Positions 36,481-46,946 of a stretch of DNA of 64,000 nucleotides are shown piece after piece. The notes under the pieces were generated by a model. The model was not told the origin of the DNA. It was given only the letters and a program-made list of their open reading frames with translations, and did no database searches. The position numbers and the translations under genes are program-made. The stretch spans positions 159,134-223,133 of the forward strand of contig CAJTCE010000003.1 of NCBI GenBank assembly GCA_910574745.1. Reading direction: 5' to 3'. Within the stretch, counting starts at the first letter, position 1, and each line of letters begins with the position of its first letter. Source of the stretch: Lachnospiraceae bacterium (GTDB taxonomy: Bacteria > Bacillota > Clostridia > Lachnospirales > Lachnospiraceae).

Positions 36481-38274
36481 CTATTCCATAACTATGGTAT
36501 TCGGCGATGTTGCATAATACAAGATTTCAGCTCCCAATGATTCCATCAATGCCCTTTTTACCGGTGCATTCAATTCTACATTTTGCATTAAGCTTTCCGG
36601 TGCATCAAAAAAAGCCACTTTCGGTGCAATCATCCGATAAACGCTCTCATCCATTCCGCCATTACCGTGATGTCCCATTTGAACATAATCAGCCTTCAGC
36701 TTGTCTCCCCACTTATCTAAAAGCTTTGCTGAATATGCCGCTCCCACATCCGCCAAAAACAATATGGAATCATGCTTTGCACTTAATTTAAATATCATTC
36801 CTCCGTTATTGCAAGGATCCGTATCCTCCGCCATTTCTTCCGAATCAAAGGAATGAAAAACCTCCATTTTTAACCCAAACAAATCTATTTCATCGCCTTC
36901 ATTTAAATAGACGAGATTATCCGATCCTGTAGTCAGATTAACAAATTCATCGTATATCTCAAACACATCCCACCAGTTTGCTTTACTTTTGTAGATTTCA
37001 TAATCCATTGGAACTGTATATATCGTACCAATTTCCACTTTACCGGAAGCATATACTCCGTTAAAAGCACCAACATGATCGGGATGCGGATGGGTAATAA
37101 TCCATGCATCTACCCTTCCTCCATGATCCATAATCAAATTAAGAAGTCCCTTCGCATCTTCTTTCCACCCACCGTCTACTATAATCAAGTGACCTTCCCA
37201 ATCGGTTATAATATATATCATACTCTGTAATTCTGTTACGGTAGCAAACTGAGTAACAGTGTATTTTCCCAAGTCTGGTACAAATTTGTATATTTCATAC
37301 TCTTCTGTGATACCCATTCTTGTATAACCTAAAGTATATAGTACATCCTCATCCGCATTTTCTTTTGGCAGAACAACTATATTGGCATCATTGTATTTTT
37401 TCAACGTTTCTTTTATTGAGCCTATTTCAGTTTCGTCATACGGGCTGCATACTAGTTTTACCTTATCATCACAATCCCTTATCTGCATCCCTATTTCAAA
37501 AGGTGCCAGCATTTTGACCTCCGGCACTCCTTCTACCATTTCCCGTATTTCCATAATCTCTTTATTCATTTTAAACCGATTATCAGGAAAAGCGTATGTA
37601 CTATTGAACAAAATACAGCCATTAAAAGCAATTGCTGCTACTACACTGACTGCCCAAAATGTCAAAAACAGCGTAAAAAATTTTTTCTTTAGCTTTAAAC
37701 ATCCACTTATATGATCCATAACATCCCGTTTATTGCTTTGTTCCATATCGGGGATACTTTTTATTTTATAAAATATCTTCTTTGCCATCCAAATAAGTGC
37801 TGCTACTGTTAACGGCAAGAGTACATAAATAACTATACTTTTATCTGTCCATGGGGATTCCCACAATCCCGTAAAATCATACGGCTTTGAAAAGCAAAAT
37901 ACCAGTGAGCTTATGAGCAAAAGCCAAAGAGCTGTTTCCGTCCGTCTATTTTTACCCAGCAATTGTTCCAATATCATTTTCCAGGCAGTAATAAACAAAA
38001 ACACTACTACTAACGGCATCAAAAACTTACCAATTAACACTGGGTGAACATCTAAAATCTGCGCTAAGACCATATATACCCAGGTCATAGGCGACCAATA
38101 TACCGGCATTGCCATAATCTCTCCTGTAAAAGGGGAATATGAAAAATCCCCCTTATGTAACACAGCTGTCAGCGCCATCTCTAAAACACAATCTGTAGAT
38201 GTATCCAGCCTGAAAATGCACAATACCGTTGCAAAAATCATACCAGCAAAATAGTGGCATTTATATTTTTTCAT
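36481..38274 (-). CDS. Membrane protein with C-terminal metallo-beta-lactamase domain
   Basis: A 597-residue fusion. Residues 1-230 contain five or more hydrophobic segments; residues about 230-330 form a small extracytoplasmic or linker domain; residues about 335-597 are a metallo-beta-lactamase fold with HPHPDH at the metal site, FLADVG and GHHGNGG. The same fold is found in the ComEC C-terminus and in hydrolases, but ComEC's competence core is not recognisable. Substrate unknown; hydrolysis of a phosphoester in cell-envelope or nucleic-acid metabolism is a guess. It lies downstream of clpC behind a terminator. Confidence 0.7.
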   Translation of the reverse strand: MKKYKCHYFAGMIFATVLCIFRLDTSTDCVLEMALTAVLHKGDFSYSPFTGEIMAMPVYWSPMTWVYMVLAQILDVHPVLIGKFLMPLVVVFLFITAWKMILEQLLGKNRRTETALWLLLISSLVFCFSKPYDFTGLWESPWTDKSIVIYVLLPLTVAALIWMAKKIFYKIKSIPDMEQSNKRDVMDHISGCLKLKKKFFTLFLTFWAVSVVAAIAFNGCILFNSTYAFPDNRFKMNKEIMEIREMVEGVPEVKMLAPFEIGMQIRDCDDKVKLVCSPYDETEIGSIKETLKKYNDANIVVLPKENADEDVLYTLGYTRMGITEEYEIYKFVPDLGKYTVTQFATVTELQSMIYIITDWEGHLIIVDGGWKEDAKGLLNLIMDHGGRVDAWIITHPHPDHVGAFNGVYASGKVEIGTIYTVPMDYEIYKSKANWWDVFEIYDEFVNLTTGSDNLVYLNEGDEIDLFGLKMEVFHSFDSEEMAEDTDPCNNGGMIFKLSAKHDSILFLADVGAAYSAKLLDKWGDKLKADYVQMGHHGNGGMDESVYRMIAPKVAFFDAPESLMQNVELNAPVKRALMESLGAEILYYATSPNTIVME

Positions 38275-38365
38275 TCTTAGTGTTTATTCCTTTCTCCCCA
38301 CCCAAAGCATCTAAATGTTTGTCCGGAAAAATGACCAATAACGCTCAGCCTATTTTTATCTTGAA

Positions 38366-38395
38366 AGAAGAACCGTCGTCAAAAACGGTTCTTCT
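38366..38395 (-). terminator. clpC terminator
   Basis: AGAAGAACCGT (38366-38376) and ACGGTTCTTCT (38385-38395) form an 11-bp stem, followed on the minus strand by a short T run. Confidence 0.7.
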
Positions 38396-38473
38396 ACATA
38401 ATAAAGAAATCGGCAAACTCACACATTTACCAAATATTGTTTATTATCAAACCATATTTTTATAAACATTCGA

Positions 38474-40906
38474 CTATTCCTTTACCGTAAAAGTCACTTT
38501 TTTATCGTGTACGCCTGCGCTGACCTTATTCTTCGCACGGATTTTCCCCGAAAGGATTTCTTCCGCCAGAGCGTCTTCAATTTCCGTCTGAATCGCCCTT
38601 TTTAATGGTCTTGCCCCCATCTTCAAATCCGTATATTTATCCACAATATAATCCTTTAAAGCTGCTGTCAGAGCTAAATCGATATCCATTTGCGCCTTTG
38701 CGCGGTTGCACAGATTTTTGCCAAGAAGGGTAACAATCTTTTTCATGTCCTCCTTAGTCAGCTGATGGAATACCATGATCTCATCAATCCTGTTAATGAA
38801 TTCGGGCTTGAACAATCGCTTTACTTCCTCCATAACGCCGTCCTTCATTTTTTCGTAATTCTGCTTTTCCGTGGTAGCAGCGGCAAATCCCAGATTCTTC
38901 GGCTCTACAATACGCGCCGCACCTGCATTAGAGGTCATAATCAGAATGGTATTTTTGAAATTGACCTTTCTACCCTTAGAATCGGTTATATGCCCTTCAT
39001 CCAACACCTGCAAAAGGATATTAAACACATCGGGATGAGCTTTTTCTATTTCGTCAAACAGCACTACCGAATAAGGATTTCTCCTGATTTTTTCACTAAG
39101 CTGTCCGCCGTCGTCATGTCCTACATATCCCGGAGGCGAACCGATCATTTTGGCAACGGAATGAGGCTCCATATATTCGGACATATCCACCCGTATCAGG
39201 GCGCCTTCGGAGCCGAACATTGCCTCTGCCAGAGCTTTACTGAGCTCTGTTTTTCCCACACCGGTAGGGCCTAAAAACAGGAAGGAGCCAATGGGTTTGT
39301 TAGGATCGGCAAGGCCTACCCTTCCCCTGCGCATAGCCTTTGCCACCGCTGTCACAGCCTCCTCCTGCCCGATCACTCTTTTATGGAGAATGGATTCTAA
39401 TCTTAAGAGGCGTTCACTTTCCTTTTCCGCCAGTTTGCTGACAGGAATCTTCGTCCACATGGAGACCACATCCGCAATATGATTTTCTCCTACCACCAGA
39501 CTGCGGTCGGTCATTTTCTTTTCATGTCTTTCCTTTAGCCTGTTATACTTCTTTATGAGTTCATCCTGTTTCAATTTAATTTCATGGGCCTGGGAAAAGG
39601 CGTCAAATTTGAAGGAACGCTCAATCTGCAAATCCATGGCCTTGATCTGCTCCTCCATCTCCCTGCACTTTTCCGGAAGGTTCATGCCCTTAAGGCGTAA
39701 AGCGGCCGCCGCTTCATCAATTAAATCGATTGCCTTATCCGGCAGGTTTCTGTCATTAATATAGCGCTTTGACAGCTTAACCGCCGCTTCAATGGCTTCA
39801 TCGGAAATGGTTACCTGATGATGGTCCTCATACTTGCGTTTGATTCCCTTTAAAATTTCAACGGCTTCCCCCACTGTAGGCTCTTCTACATTGACCGGCT
39901 GGAACCTCCGCTCAAGAGCCGCGTCCTTTGCCAGATATTTGCGGTATTCCTCAATGGTTGTAGCTCCGATCAACTGAATTTCCCCTCTTGCCAGGGACGG
40001 CTTTAAAATATTGGAGGCATCAATTGCGCCTTCCGCTCCTCCTGCGCCGATAATCGTATGAATTTCATCCAGAAACAGAATAATATTTCCGTCCTCAATA
40101 ACCTCTCCGATAACCTTCTTGATTCTTTCCTCAAATTCCCCGCGGTATTTGCTTCCGGCAACCATGGCGGATAAATCCAAGGTTACTACCCTTTTCCTGC
40201 TGATGGTAGGCGGAACATCCCCTCCCGCAATACGCAAGGCAAGCCCCTCGGCAATGGCAGTTTTACCCACTCCCGGCTCTCCGATCAGACACGGGTTGTT
40301 TTTGGTCCTTCTGCTTAAAATCTGTATAACTCTTAAAATTTCACTCTCGCGTCCAATAACGGGATCAAGCTTTTCCTCTCTGGCAAGCTTCGTTAAATCC
40401 CTGCTGTACTGGTCAAGAGTCTTGGTGGGATTTTTCTTTTTCTTGGGATTTAAATCCTCCTTTGCCAGGCCTGCGTCTTCGCCCATTGCAATCAGGATAT
40501 CCACATACATTTTTTGAAGACTTACTCCCAAGGTATACAAAAGTCTTGCGGCTATATTATCTCCCTCTTTAATAATAGATAACAGGATATGCTCCGTTCC
40601 TGTTTCCGAGGAGTGAAATCTTGCCGCCTGTTTATCCGCTTCCTCCAGAATCTGGACTGCTCTGGGAGAATAGCCGTCTCTTTCCAATATAGATACCGCC
40701 CCCGAAGGTGCGATCAGTTCCCTGATAACTTCCAAAACCTTCTCCGGGGTCACTCCGTGATTTTGCAATATTTTAGCTGCAACTCCGCTTTGCTGCTTTA
40801 AAAGCCCCAAAAGGATATGCTCCGTTCCGATATAGTTTTGTCCCGTAGTCTTTGCCATTCTTTTCGCAAACGTCAATGCCGCTTTGGCATTATCAGTATA
40901 TGCCAT
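38474..40906 (-). CDS. clpC: ATP-dependent Clp protease ATP-binding subunit ClpC
   Basis: An 810-residue Hsp100 unfoldase that feeds substrates to ClpP. Order: Clp-N repeats (about 1-145); first AAA+ module with GEPGVGKTAIAEGLA and the sensor region; a ClpC-type coiled-coil middle domain (about 410-470); second AAA+ module with GPTGVGKTELSKALAE, then the D2-small domain (TDLKMGARPLKRAIQ). Length is normal for ClpC. In Bacilli clpC sits with ctsR-mcsA-mcsB; none of these is next to it here, and no CtsR box was seen in the short upstream gap. Confidence 0.95.
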   Translation of the reverse strand: MAYTDNAKAALTFAKRMAKTTGQNYIGTEHILLGLLKQQSGVAAKILQNHGVTPEKVLEVIRELIAPSGAVSILERDGYSPRAVQILEEADKQAARFHSSETGTEHILLSIIKEGDNIAARLLYTLGVSLQKMYVDILIAMGEDAGLAKEDLNPKKKKNPTKTLDQYSRDLTKLAREEKLDPVIGRESEILRVIQILSRRTKNNPCLIGEPGVGKTAIAEGLALRIAGGDVPPTISRKRVVTLDLSAMVAGSKYRGEFEERIKKVIGEVIEDGNIILFLDEIHTIIGAGGAEGAIDASNILKPSLARGEIQLIGATTIEEYRKYLAKDAALERRFQPVNVEEPTVGEAVEILKGIKRKYEDHHQVTISDEAIEAAVKLSKRYINDRNLPDKAIDLIDEAAAALRLKGMNLPEKCREMEEQIKAMDLQIERSFKFDAFSQAHEIKLKQDELIKKYNRLKERHEKKMTDRSLVVGENHIADVVSMWTKIPVSKLAEKESERLLRLESILHKRVIGQEEAVTAVAKAMRRGRVGLADPNKPIGSFLFLGPTGVGKTELSKALAEAMFGSEGALIRVDMSEYMEPHSVAKMIGSPPGYVGHDDGGQLSEKIRRNPYSVVLFDEIEKAHPDVFNILLQVLDEGHITDSKGRKVNFKNTILIMTSNAGAARIVEPKNLGFAAATTEKQNYEKMKDGVMEEVKRLFKPEFINRIDEIMVFHQLTKEDMKKIVTLLGKNLCNRAKAQMDIDLALTAALKDYIVDKYTDLKMGARPLKRAIQTEIEDALAEEILSGKIRAKNKVSAGVHDKKVTFTVKE

Positions 40907-40936
40907 CGTTGGTTATCCTCCATTTCATCGTTTTCC

Positions 40937-42934
40937 CTAATCTTCATCCAGATTAATAAATTCAAATTCAAAATCGTCGTCTAAAGCACTGGTTTCCGGC
41001 TCTCTTGATAAATTAATCATTTTAAAATTGGAGGGCTTTCTTTGGGTTCTTACTCTTTCCCGTCCCGCCTTTGCCTCCCTGGGTCTTTCATCTGATTGAG
41101 CCGGCATTTCACTGTCAAGCTGTATCTGGTTGATAATCTTCTCTTCCAAAGAAGAAGGGTCTATTTCCACATCCTTTGCAGCTTCTTTTGCCCCTTCCCT
41201 CACAGGTCTTTTTGCGGCCTTTTTAACAGTTTCCGCTGCCGGCTTTCCACTTTCCCCTTCCGGATTCTTTGCCGCCTTTCTAAGCGCCTCTCCTTCCGGC
41301 CGTTTCGCCGCCCGCTTAACGGTTCCTGCCTCCGTTTTCTTTTCTGCCCGTTTAGCCCCTTCCGTATCAGGCTTCTTTTCCGCTCCTTTAACCGTTTCTG
41401 CCAAAGGTCCTTTCTCGGTCTTTTTTGCTGACGCTTTTTCTGTTACCGGCTTTCCCTCTTTTGCATCGGCGCTTTTATCTTCCCTGATTCTTCTGATTTT
41501 CTTCCGGGCATCCTCTTTCAGTTTTGTCCCGTCCTCATCGTCCTCGTCTTCTTCATCATCTTCTCCCAAATCCGCTTTCAATTCCCTGTTTCGCATAACC
41601 AGATTTATAATGCAGAATACGGCAATTAGCAAAAGGCAAGCCATAACACACATAATTACAAATCTCTGGTGTGCCACATCTTTATATTTAAAATAGGACT
41701 GATCCAGTTCATAAGAAGTATCCCTCTCTACATAACGCTGATAGGTTCCCTCTACGATATCATATAAATAAAAGCCTTCCGTTCCTTCATTATTTACGGC
41801 ATAAAGCAGATAAAATTCCACATCTTCATCCAGATTCTCCACCTTTACCGGTTCTTCCTCTTCTTCCTGCTCATCGTTAGCATCTTCTTCCTCCTGCCCC
41901 GGTACTGTGACAGGCTTACCCGTTAACTCGGTATAAATGTATGCAGCTATTACTTTATTTTCCCATGGCAGATAAGTTCCCGTATAATTATCCGGAATCT
42001 TTATCTGGGCTTCATATCTGACCGGCATAATAAATTTGCCGCCAACGCCACTTAGCTGAAGAAAATCTAAAAAGCTGTCCGTATCATCATAATAAATCCG
42101 GAAATCAGAGCTGGTACCGTCTCCCGTTGTCAGATAAAGCAGCCGGATATTTCCTGCCGCAAAATAAGCGGACTGCACATCGATTCCTTTATAATTGTAG
42201 GTTTCCTGTGTAAATCCCTCTGGCAGCAGTTCCTGCGGGTAGGTAAGGTTTATCTGAAAAGAAGCATAAATAGACTCTCCTCCTATGGGAATACGGTTCG
42301 TAACAGGATCGATGGCTGCAGGAGTTACCGCTCCCGGAACCGTTCCTCCCACTGCATCAGCGCCCGCACTTGTTGTGACTGCTCCTCCGGTTATTGTACC
42401 GGACGTTGTAGAACCGGTGGATGCTGCGTCCCCGTCTGCTCCTGTAAGAGCATCTGTCTCCGGATCAGACTCGGGCTGTATGTCCGCACCACCGTCGCCT
42501 TCTGTGCCTGATGCCGAACCGCGATTGATCGTAAAATTATAAGTCATTTTGGAACCGTCTGCCGCCTGCACCGTTACATGAGCGGCATTGCTTCCCGGCT
42601 GCAGCCTTTTAAAGCCCCCGGCTTCTATAACATGGGAGGTAGCCTCTTCCACACTACAGGAAACGGAAACCGTATCCACATCTTCCGATACATTTATGGT
42701 ATAATTGGTTACCTCCGGCGAGAATTCCGGCGATATGGTTCCCGGAGAAACAGTTAAAGATTTTAAGTGGGCATTAGAGGACTGAAGCGCGCCTCCGTTT
42801 TCTCCCGTCTCGGAATCAGGGTTATTAACACTCCCTCCATAAACATCGTTGGCACATGTGCCAAACATTACACACACAGCCAGCAATATTCCTGCCGCCC
42901 GTGTACTTCCCTTTTGTAACAGCTTTCCAAACAT
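40937..42934 (-). CDS. Membrane protein with cadherin-like beta-sandwich domain and charged tail
   Basis: A 665-residue surface-to-cytosol protein. A signal peptide (AAGILLAVCVMFGTCAND) is followed by a cadherin-like beta-sandwich repeat (LKSLTVSPGTISPEFSP ... YTINVSEDVDTVSV, about residues 52-140), a Thr/Ala/Gly-rich stretch, a second extracellular domain (about 220-420), one membrane segment (MCVMACLLLIAVFCIINLVM) and a long cytosolic tail of Lys/Glu/Ala repeats (KKxxxE...RP). The start at 42934 is preferred over 42988 because of GGAGAGGAG just upstream. The tail could bind RNA or polyanions; that is inference. It is 30 bp upstream of clpC. Confidence 0.65.
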   Translation of the reverse strand: MFGKLLQKGSTRAAGILLAVCVMFGTCANDVYGGSVNNPDSETGENGGALQSSNAHLKSLTVSPGTISPEFSPEVTNYTINVSEDVDTVSVSCSVEEATSHVIEAGGFKRLQPGSNAAHVTVQAADGSKMTYNFTINRGSASGTEGDGGADIQPESDPETDALTGADGDAASTGSTTSGTITGGAVTTSAGADAVGGTVPGAVTPAAIDPVTNRIPIGGESIYASFQINLTYPQELLPEGFTQETYNYKGIDVQSAYFAAGNIRLLYLTTGDGTSSDFRIYYDDTDSFLDFLQLSGVGGKFIMPVRYEAQIKIPDNYTGTYLPWENKVIAAYIYTELTGKPVTVPGQEEEDANDEQEEEEEPVKVENLDEDVEFYLLYAVNNEGTEGFYLYDIVEGTYQRYVERDTSYELDQSYFKYKDVAHQRFVIMCVMACLLLIAVFCIINLVMRNRELKADLGEDDEEDEDDEDGTKLKEDARKKIRRIREDKSADAKEGKPVTEKASAKKTEKGPLAETVKGAEKKPDTEGAKRAEKKTEAGTVKRAAKRPEGEALRKAAKNPEGESGKPAAETVKKAAKRPVREGAKEAAKDVEIDPSSLEEKIINQIQLDSEMPAQSDERPREAKAGRERVRTQRKPSNFKMINLSREPETSALDDDFEFEFINLDED

Positions 42935-43165
42935 ATGGTCTCCTCTCCCGGTTGTCGCTTTTCTATTAATACTATTGTTTACTCTCATATTATAATTATC
43001 CTGTCATAAACGCATAATTACACATAAATATCATACTATCGGCTCCAAAAACCGTCAACCAAAATATGGTATTATTATAAAAATTTAATAACCTTCTCTT
43101 ACCATATATTGTATTTACATCTTTTCTTATAAATATGCGGCCGGCTCAAAGATATTCACATATAA

Positions 43166-43211
43166 AAAGTCCCTCATCCCGCCGCTCTTTTGCAGCAGGA
43201 CAAAAGACTTT
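43166..43211 (-). terminator. purD terminator
   Basis: AAAGTC/GACTTT (43166-43171 with 43206-43211) closes an inner stem TCCCGCCGC with GCAGCAGGA (43177-43185, 43192-43200). It lies 28 bp after the purD stop. Confidence 0.6.
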
Positions 43212-43238
43212 CCCTTTTTTGTAGCTTTCGTTTATCCG

Positions 43239-44510
43239 TTATGCCTCATCAATAGCCTTTCCTATATCATGACGCATATACTTATTTTCAAAGCCAATCC
43301 ACTCTGTTGCCTCATAAGCCTTGCTTCTGGCCTCTTTTAAATCAGCTCCCTTGGCTGTTACCCCAAGAACACGGCCTCCGTTTGTAACAAAGCCCTCATC
43401 CGTCTTTTTGGTGCCCGCATGAAACACAAAATAGTCATCCTTATCCTCAAACTTTTCCAGTCCCGTAATCGGGAAACCCTTTTTATAGGATACGGGATAA
43501 CCGTCAGAGGCAAGCACCACGCAGACTGCAGCGTTGTCTTCAAATTGAAGATTTACCTTATCCAGCGTCCCGTCAATACACGCTTCCACCACTTCGATAA
43601 TGTCATTTTTCATCCTGGGCAATACTACCTGCGCCTCCGGATCGCCGAATCTGGCATTATACTCCAATACTCTGGGCCCCTTTTCGGTTAACATAAGTCC
43701 AAAAAAGATAACGCCTTTGAATTCCCTTCCTTCTGCCGCCATGGCATCCACCGTTGCCTGATAAACATATTTTTTACAAAATTCATCCACTTCTTCCGTA
43801 TAGAAAGGACTAGGGGAAAATGTTCCCATTCCTCCGGTATTCAATCCCTGGTCCCCGTCTTTTGCGCGCTTATGATCCTGGGCGGAGGACATAATCTTAA
43901 TGGTTTTACCGTCTACAAAGGATAAAACGCTGACCTCCCGTCCTGTCATAAATTCCTCGATTACCATTTTGTTTCCTGCGGAACCGAATTTCTTATCTTC
44001 CATAATAGACTTAACGCCGTCTTTTGCTTCTTCCAGGGTATTGCAGATTAAAACGCCCTTACCCAGAGCCAGACCGTCTGCCTTTAATACAATGGGAAAA
44101 GAAGCGTTCTCCAGATAAGCCAGCGCTTCTTCAGGATCGTCGAAATTTTCATAAGCCGCTGTGGGAATATTGTATTTTTTCATCAAATCCTTGGAAAATG
44201 CCTTGCTGCCTTCCAGAACAGCCGCATTTTTTGTGGGTCCGAAGGTGCGGATTCCTGCCGCCTCCAATTCATCCACCAGACCGCCTACTAAGGGGTCATC
44301 CATACCCACGATGGTCAAATCTATATTTTTCTCTTTTGCAAAAGAAACGATTTTGTCAAATTCCATAGCGCCGATGGGAACACACTCTGCAATCTCTCCG
44401 ATTCCCGCATTTCCCGGTGCGCAGTAAATTTCATCCACCCTGGGGCTTTTCTTAACGCACATGGCTATGGTATGCTCTCTTCCGCCGCTTCCGACTATCA
44501 GTACCTTCAT
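43239..44510 (-). CDS. purD: Phosphoribosylamine--glycine ligase
   Basis: A 423-residue ATP-grasp enzyme that joins phosphoribosylamine and glycine in the second step of purine synthesis. Motifs: VLIVGSGGREHTIA at the N-terminus, FSKDLMKKYNIPTA, KADGLALGKGV, GMGTFSPSPFYT and the metal site EYNARFGDPEAQ. Length is standard. It is the last gene of purE-purM-purN-purD, 56 bp after purN. Confidence 0.97.
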   Translation of the reverse strand: MKVLIVGSGGREHTIAMCVKKSPRVDEIYCAPGNAGIGEIAECVPIGAMEFDKIVSFAKEKNIDLTIVGMDDPLVGGLVDELEAAGIRTFGPTKNAAVLEGSKAFSKDLMKKYNIPTAAYENFDDPEEALAYLENASFPIVLKADGLALGKGVLICNTLEEAKDGVKSIMEDKKFGSAGNKMVIEEFMTGREVSVLSFVDGKTIKIMSSAQDHKRAKDGDQGLNTGGMGTFSPSPFYTEEVDEFCKKYVYQATVDAMAAEGREFKGVIFFGLMLTEKGPRVLEYNARFGDPEAQVVLPRMKNDIIEVVEACIDGTLDKVNLQFEDNAAVCVVLASDGYPVSYKKGFPITGLEKFEDKDDYFVFHAGTKKTDEGFVTNGGRVLGVTAKGADLKEARSKAYEATEWIGFENKYMRHDIGKAIDEA

Positions 44511-44565
44511 ACTTCCTCCTTATTGCCGATCAATCGTTATTTGATACTTTTCAATTAATCCCTGC

Positions 44566-45192
44566 TTACTCTTCAACTATTACCCGGTTGTCCACAATTT
44601 TGACTTTCCCGTTGGCAATATAATCAATGGCCTTTGGCAGGATCTTCCACTCCGCTTCTTCCATAATCCGTTGCTGTAAGGTCTTAGGCGTATCGCCCGA
44701 CTTTACCTCTACGGCCTTCTGGAAAATAATAGGGCCTGTATCCGTTCCCGCATCCACAAAATGAACCGTTGCCCCGGAAATTTTTACCCCCCGCGCCAAA
44801 GCGCCCTCATGGACCTTTAATCCGTAATATCCCACACCGCAGAATGCCGGTATTAATGAGGGATGGATATTGATAATCCGGTTTTGGTAGGCTTCTATCA
44901 TTTTCTCCGGGATGGTAACAAGATATCCGGCAAGTACAATCAGATCGGGAGCCAGCTCATCAACCTTTTTTAATAAAGCCTCATGAAAGGCCGCCCTGTC
45001 CCCATAATCCCTGGGGGATATGCAAAAGGCCGGAATTCCCGCTTTCTTTGCTCTCTCTAAGGCAAAGGCATTCTGATTATTGCTGATTACCCCTGTAATT
45101 TTTGCATTGGTAATTTCTCCCTCTGCCATGGCATCCATAACCGCCTGCAGATTGGTCCCGCCGCCGGATACGCAAACAACAACCTTTAACAT
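44566..45192 (-). CDS. purN: Phosphoribosylglycinamide formyltransferase
   Basis: A 208-residue enzyme transferring the formyl group of 10-formyl-tetrahydrofolate to GAR, third step of purine synthesis. The N-terminal phosphate loop is [11 protein letters not shown], the catalytic region is [14 protein letters not shown] (N and H), and [16 protein letters not shown] carries the catalytic Asp. Its start overlaps the purM stop by 7 nt, a translational coupling. Confidence 0.97.
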   Translation of the reverse strand: MLKVVVCVSGGGTNLQAVMDAMAEGEITNAKITGVISNNQNAFALERAKKAGIPAFCISPRDYGDRAAFHEALLKKVDELAPDLIVLAGYLVTIPEKMIEAYQNRIINIHPSLIPAFCGVGYYGLKVHEGALARGVKISGATVHFVDAGTDTGPIIFQKAVEVKSGDTPKTLQQRIMEEAEWKILPKAIDYIANGKVKIVDNRVIVEE

Positions 45193-46211
45193 AATTTAAC
45201 ACCCTTTTCTCCTGCTTCCACAGCGCCAATCACATAAGGAACCTCTCCTGCAGCCTTTATGGCTTCCATGGTTTTATTTACATCTGCTTCATCAACTGCC
45301 AAAACCATTCCGATTCCCATATTGTAAGTGTTGTACATCATCTTTTCTTCAATCTGCCCTTTTTGCTGTAAAAGCTTGAAAATCGGGGGCACCTCATAGC
45401 TGTCCCTTCTGACCGCCGCACAAACTCCTTCCGGCAGCATACGGGGGATATTCTCGTAAAATCCGCCGCCTGTAATATGGCTGCAGCCTTTCATGGTAAC
45501 GCCTGCTTCTTTTACGCTCTTTAAAGCCTTTACATATATTTTGGTGGGAGCAATGAGCGCTTCTCCTAAAGTCTTTCCCAACTCATCATAATATGTATCA
45601 AGACTCTCCTTCGTCATATCAAACACTTTTCTCACAAGGGAAAAACCGTTGCTGTGCACGCCGGAGCTTGCCATTCCAATCAAAACATCACCCGGCTTGA
45701 TCTGTGCTCCCGTAATTAAATTCTTTTCATCAACCACGCCTACCGCAAAGCCTGCAAGGTCATATTCATCCTCCGGATAAAAGCCCGGCATTTCTGCCGT
45801 CTCTCCGCCGATTAAAGCGGCCCCGGACTGTTTGCAGCCATCTGCAACGCCTTTTACAATGTCGGCGATCTTTTCGGGAACATTTTTACCACAGGCAATA
45901 TAATCCAGGAAAAACAAAGGTTCTCCGCCTGCACAGGCAATATCGTTTACACACATTGCCACACAATCAATTCCCACGCTGTCATGCTTATCCAATAAAA
46001 AAGCCAGCTTCAGCTTGGTTCCCACGCCGTCCGTACCCGAAACCAGCGTAGGCTTTTCCATATTTTTGAAGCTTTCCATGGAAAAGGCTCCCGAGAATCC
46101 TCCCAGACCGCCCAACACTTCCGGCCGCATGGTTTCCTTTACATGCTTCTTCATCAGCTCAACGGACTTATACCCCGCTTCTATATCAACGCCTGCTTTT
46201 TTATAATCCAT
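45186..46211 (-). CDS. purM: Phosphoribosylformylglycinamidine cyclo-ligase (AIR synthetase)
   Basis: A 341-residue enzyme that closes the imidazole ring to form AIR. It shows [13 protein letters not shown], the phosphate-binding [29 protein letters not shown] and [14 protein letters not shown], all signatures of the PurM/ThiL family. I place the start at 46211 (MDYKKAG) rather than 46217 because the GAGGAG signal is only 2 nt from the first ATG but 8-9 nt from the second. It is co-transcribed with purN and purD. Confidence 0.96.
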   Translation of the reverse strand: MDYKKAGVDIEAGYKSVELMKKHVKETMRPEVLGGLGGFSGAFSMESFKNMEKPTLVSGTDGVGTKLKLAFLLDKHDSVGIDCVAMCVNDIACAGGEPLFFLDYIACGKNVPEKIADIVKGVADGCKQSGAALIGGETAEMPGFYPEDEYDLAGFAVGVVDEKNLITGAQIKPGDVLIGMASSGVHSNGFSLVRKVFDMTKESLDTYYDELGKTLGEALIAPTKIYVKALKSVKEAGVTMKGCSHITGGGFYENIPRMLPEGVCAAVRRDSYEVPPIFKLLQQKGQIEEKMMYNTYNMGIGMVLAVDEADVNKTMEAIKAAGEVPYVIGAVEAGEKGVKLC

Positions 46212-46329
46212 TATCATTTCTCCTCTGTTCTATCTTTTCTATTAATACTGAATGCTTCCATAAAAATCACGACCGGTTTTGGGTTGCTTTTCTGATTCCG
46301 AATGCTTCAGGTTTCTCTTTACCGGATTT

Positions 46330-46836
46330 TTATTTTAAATATTTCTTATATCCCACTTCCTGAAGCTTTGCATCCTTTGCCACTACCTGTGCCTTTAGCT
46401 CCTTCGAATAATCCTTAAGCCTGCCTAACAGCGCTTCATCCGAAACAGCCAGAATCTTTGCCGCCAAAAGCCCCGCGTTGGCGCCTCCGTTAATGGCAAC
46501 GGTGGCAACGGGAATTCCCGAAGGCATCTGAACAATGGAATACAGGGAATCCCTGCCCCCTAAAGAGGTTGTATGCATGGGAATGCCAATAACCGGCATA
46601 GGAAAAATCGCCGCGCACATGCCCGGCAGATGCGCCGCCATGCCTGCTCCCGCAATAATAACCTTAAATCCCTTTTCCTCCGCGCTCTTTGCGTATTCAA
46701 AAAACACATCCGGCTCCCTGTGTGCGGAAATAATCTTCATCTCATAGGAAACTCCCAGTTTCTCAAGAATATCCGCCGCCTTGCTCATAACGGGCATGTC
46801 CGAGTCGCTGCCCATAACAATACCTACTTGTGCCAT
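46330..46836 (-). CDS. purE: N5-carboxyaminoimidazole ribonucleotide mutase
   Basis: A 168-residue class I PurE that moves the carboxyl group of N5-CAIR to carbon 4. Motifs: IVMGSDSDMPVM at the N-terminus, SAHREPD with the catalytic His, AGAGMAAHLPGM and GIPMHTTSLGGRDSL. No purK is adjacent in this window. AGGAGAGGT precedes the start. It is the first gene of the purine cluster; no purine riboswitch fold was recognised in the 110 bp upstream. Confidence 0.97.
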   Translation of the reverse strand: MAQVGIVMGSDSDMPVMSKAADILEKLGVSYEMKIISAHREPDVFFEYAKSAEEKGFKVIIAGAGMAAHLPGMCAAIFPMPVIGIPMHTTSLGGRDSLYSIVQMPSGIPVATVAINGGANAGLLAAKILAVSDEALLGRLKDYSKELKAQVVAKDAKLQEVGYKKYLK

Positions 46837-46946
46837 AAAACCTCTCCTTTTTCAAAAATCATAACAGCTTATCCATACTGTTTACAAAATACACCGCTTA
46901 TAGTTTACAAGAAATAAAAAACATGTGCAACTGTTTTGCAAAATTT

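Noticed and set aside
41130-41696. Long Ser/Phe-rich frame opposite the cadherin-like protein gene
   Set aside because: It is the complement of a Lys/Glu-repeat coding region, which makes long low-complexity antisense frames; no start signal.
46837-46946. Purine riboswitch before purE
   Set aside because: The 110-bp region does not show the conserved junction and loop sequences of a purine aptamer.
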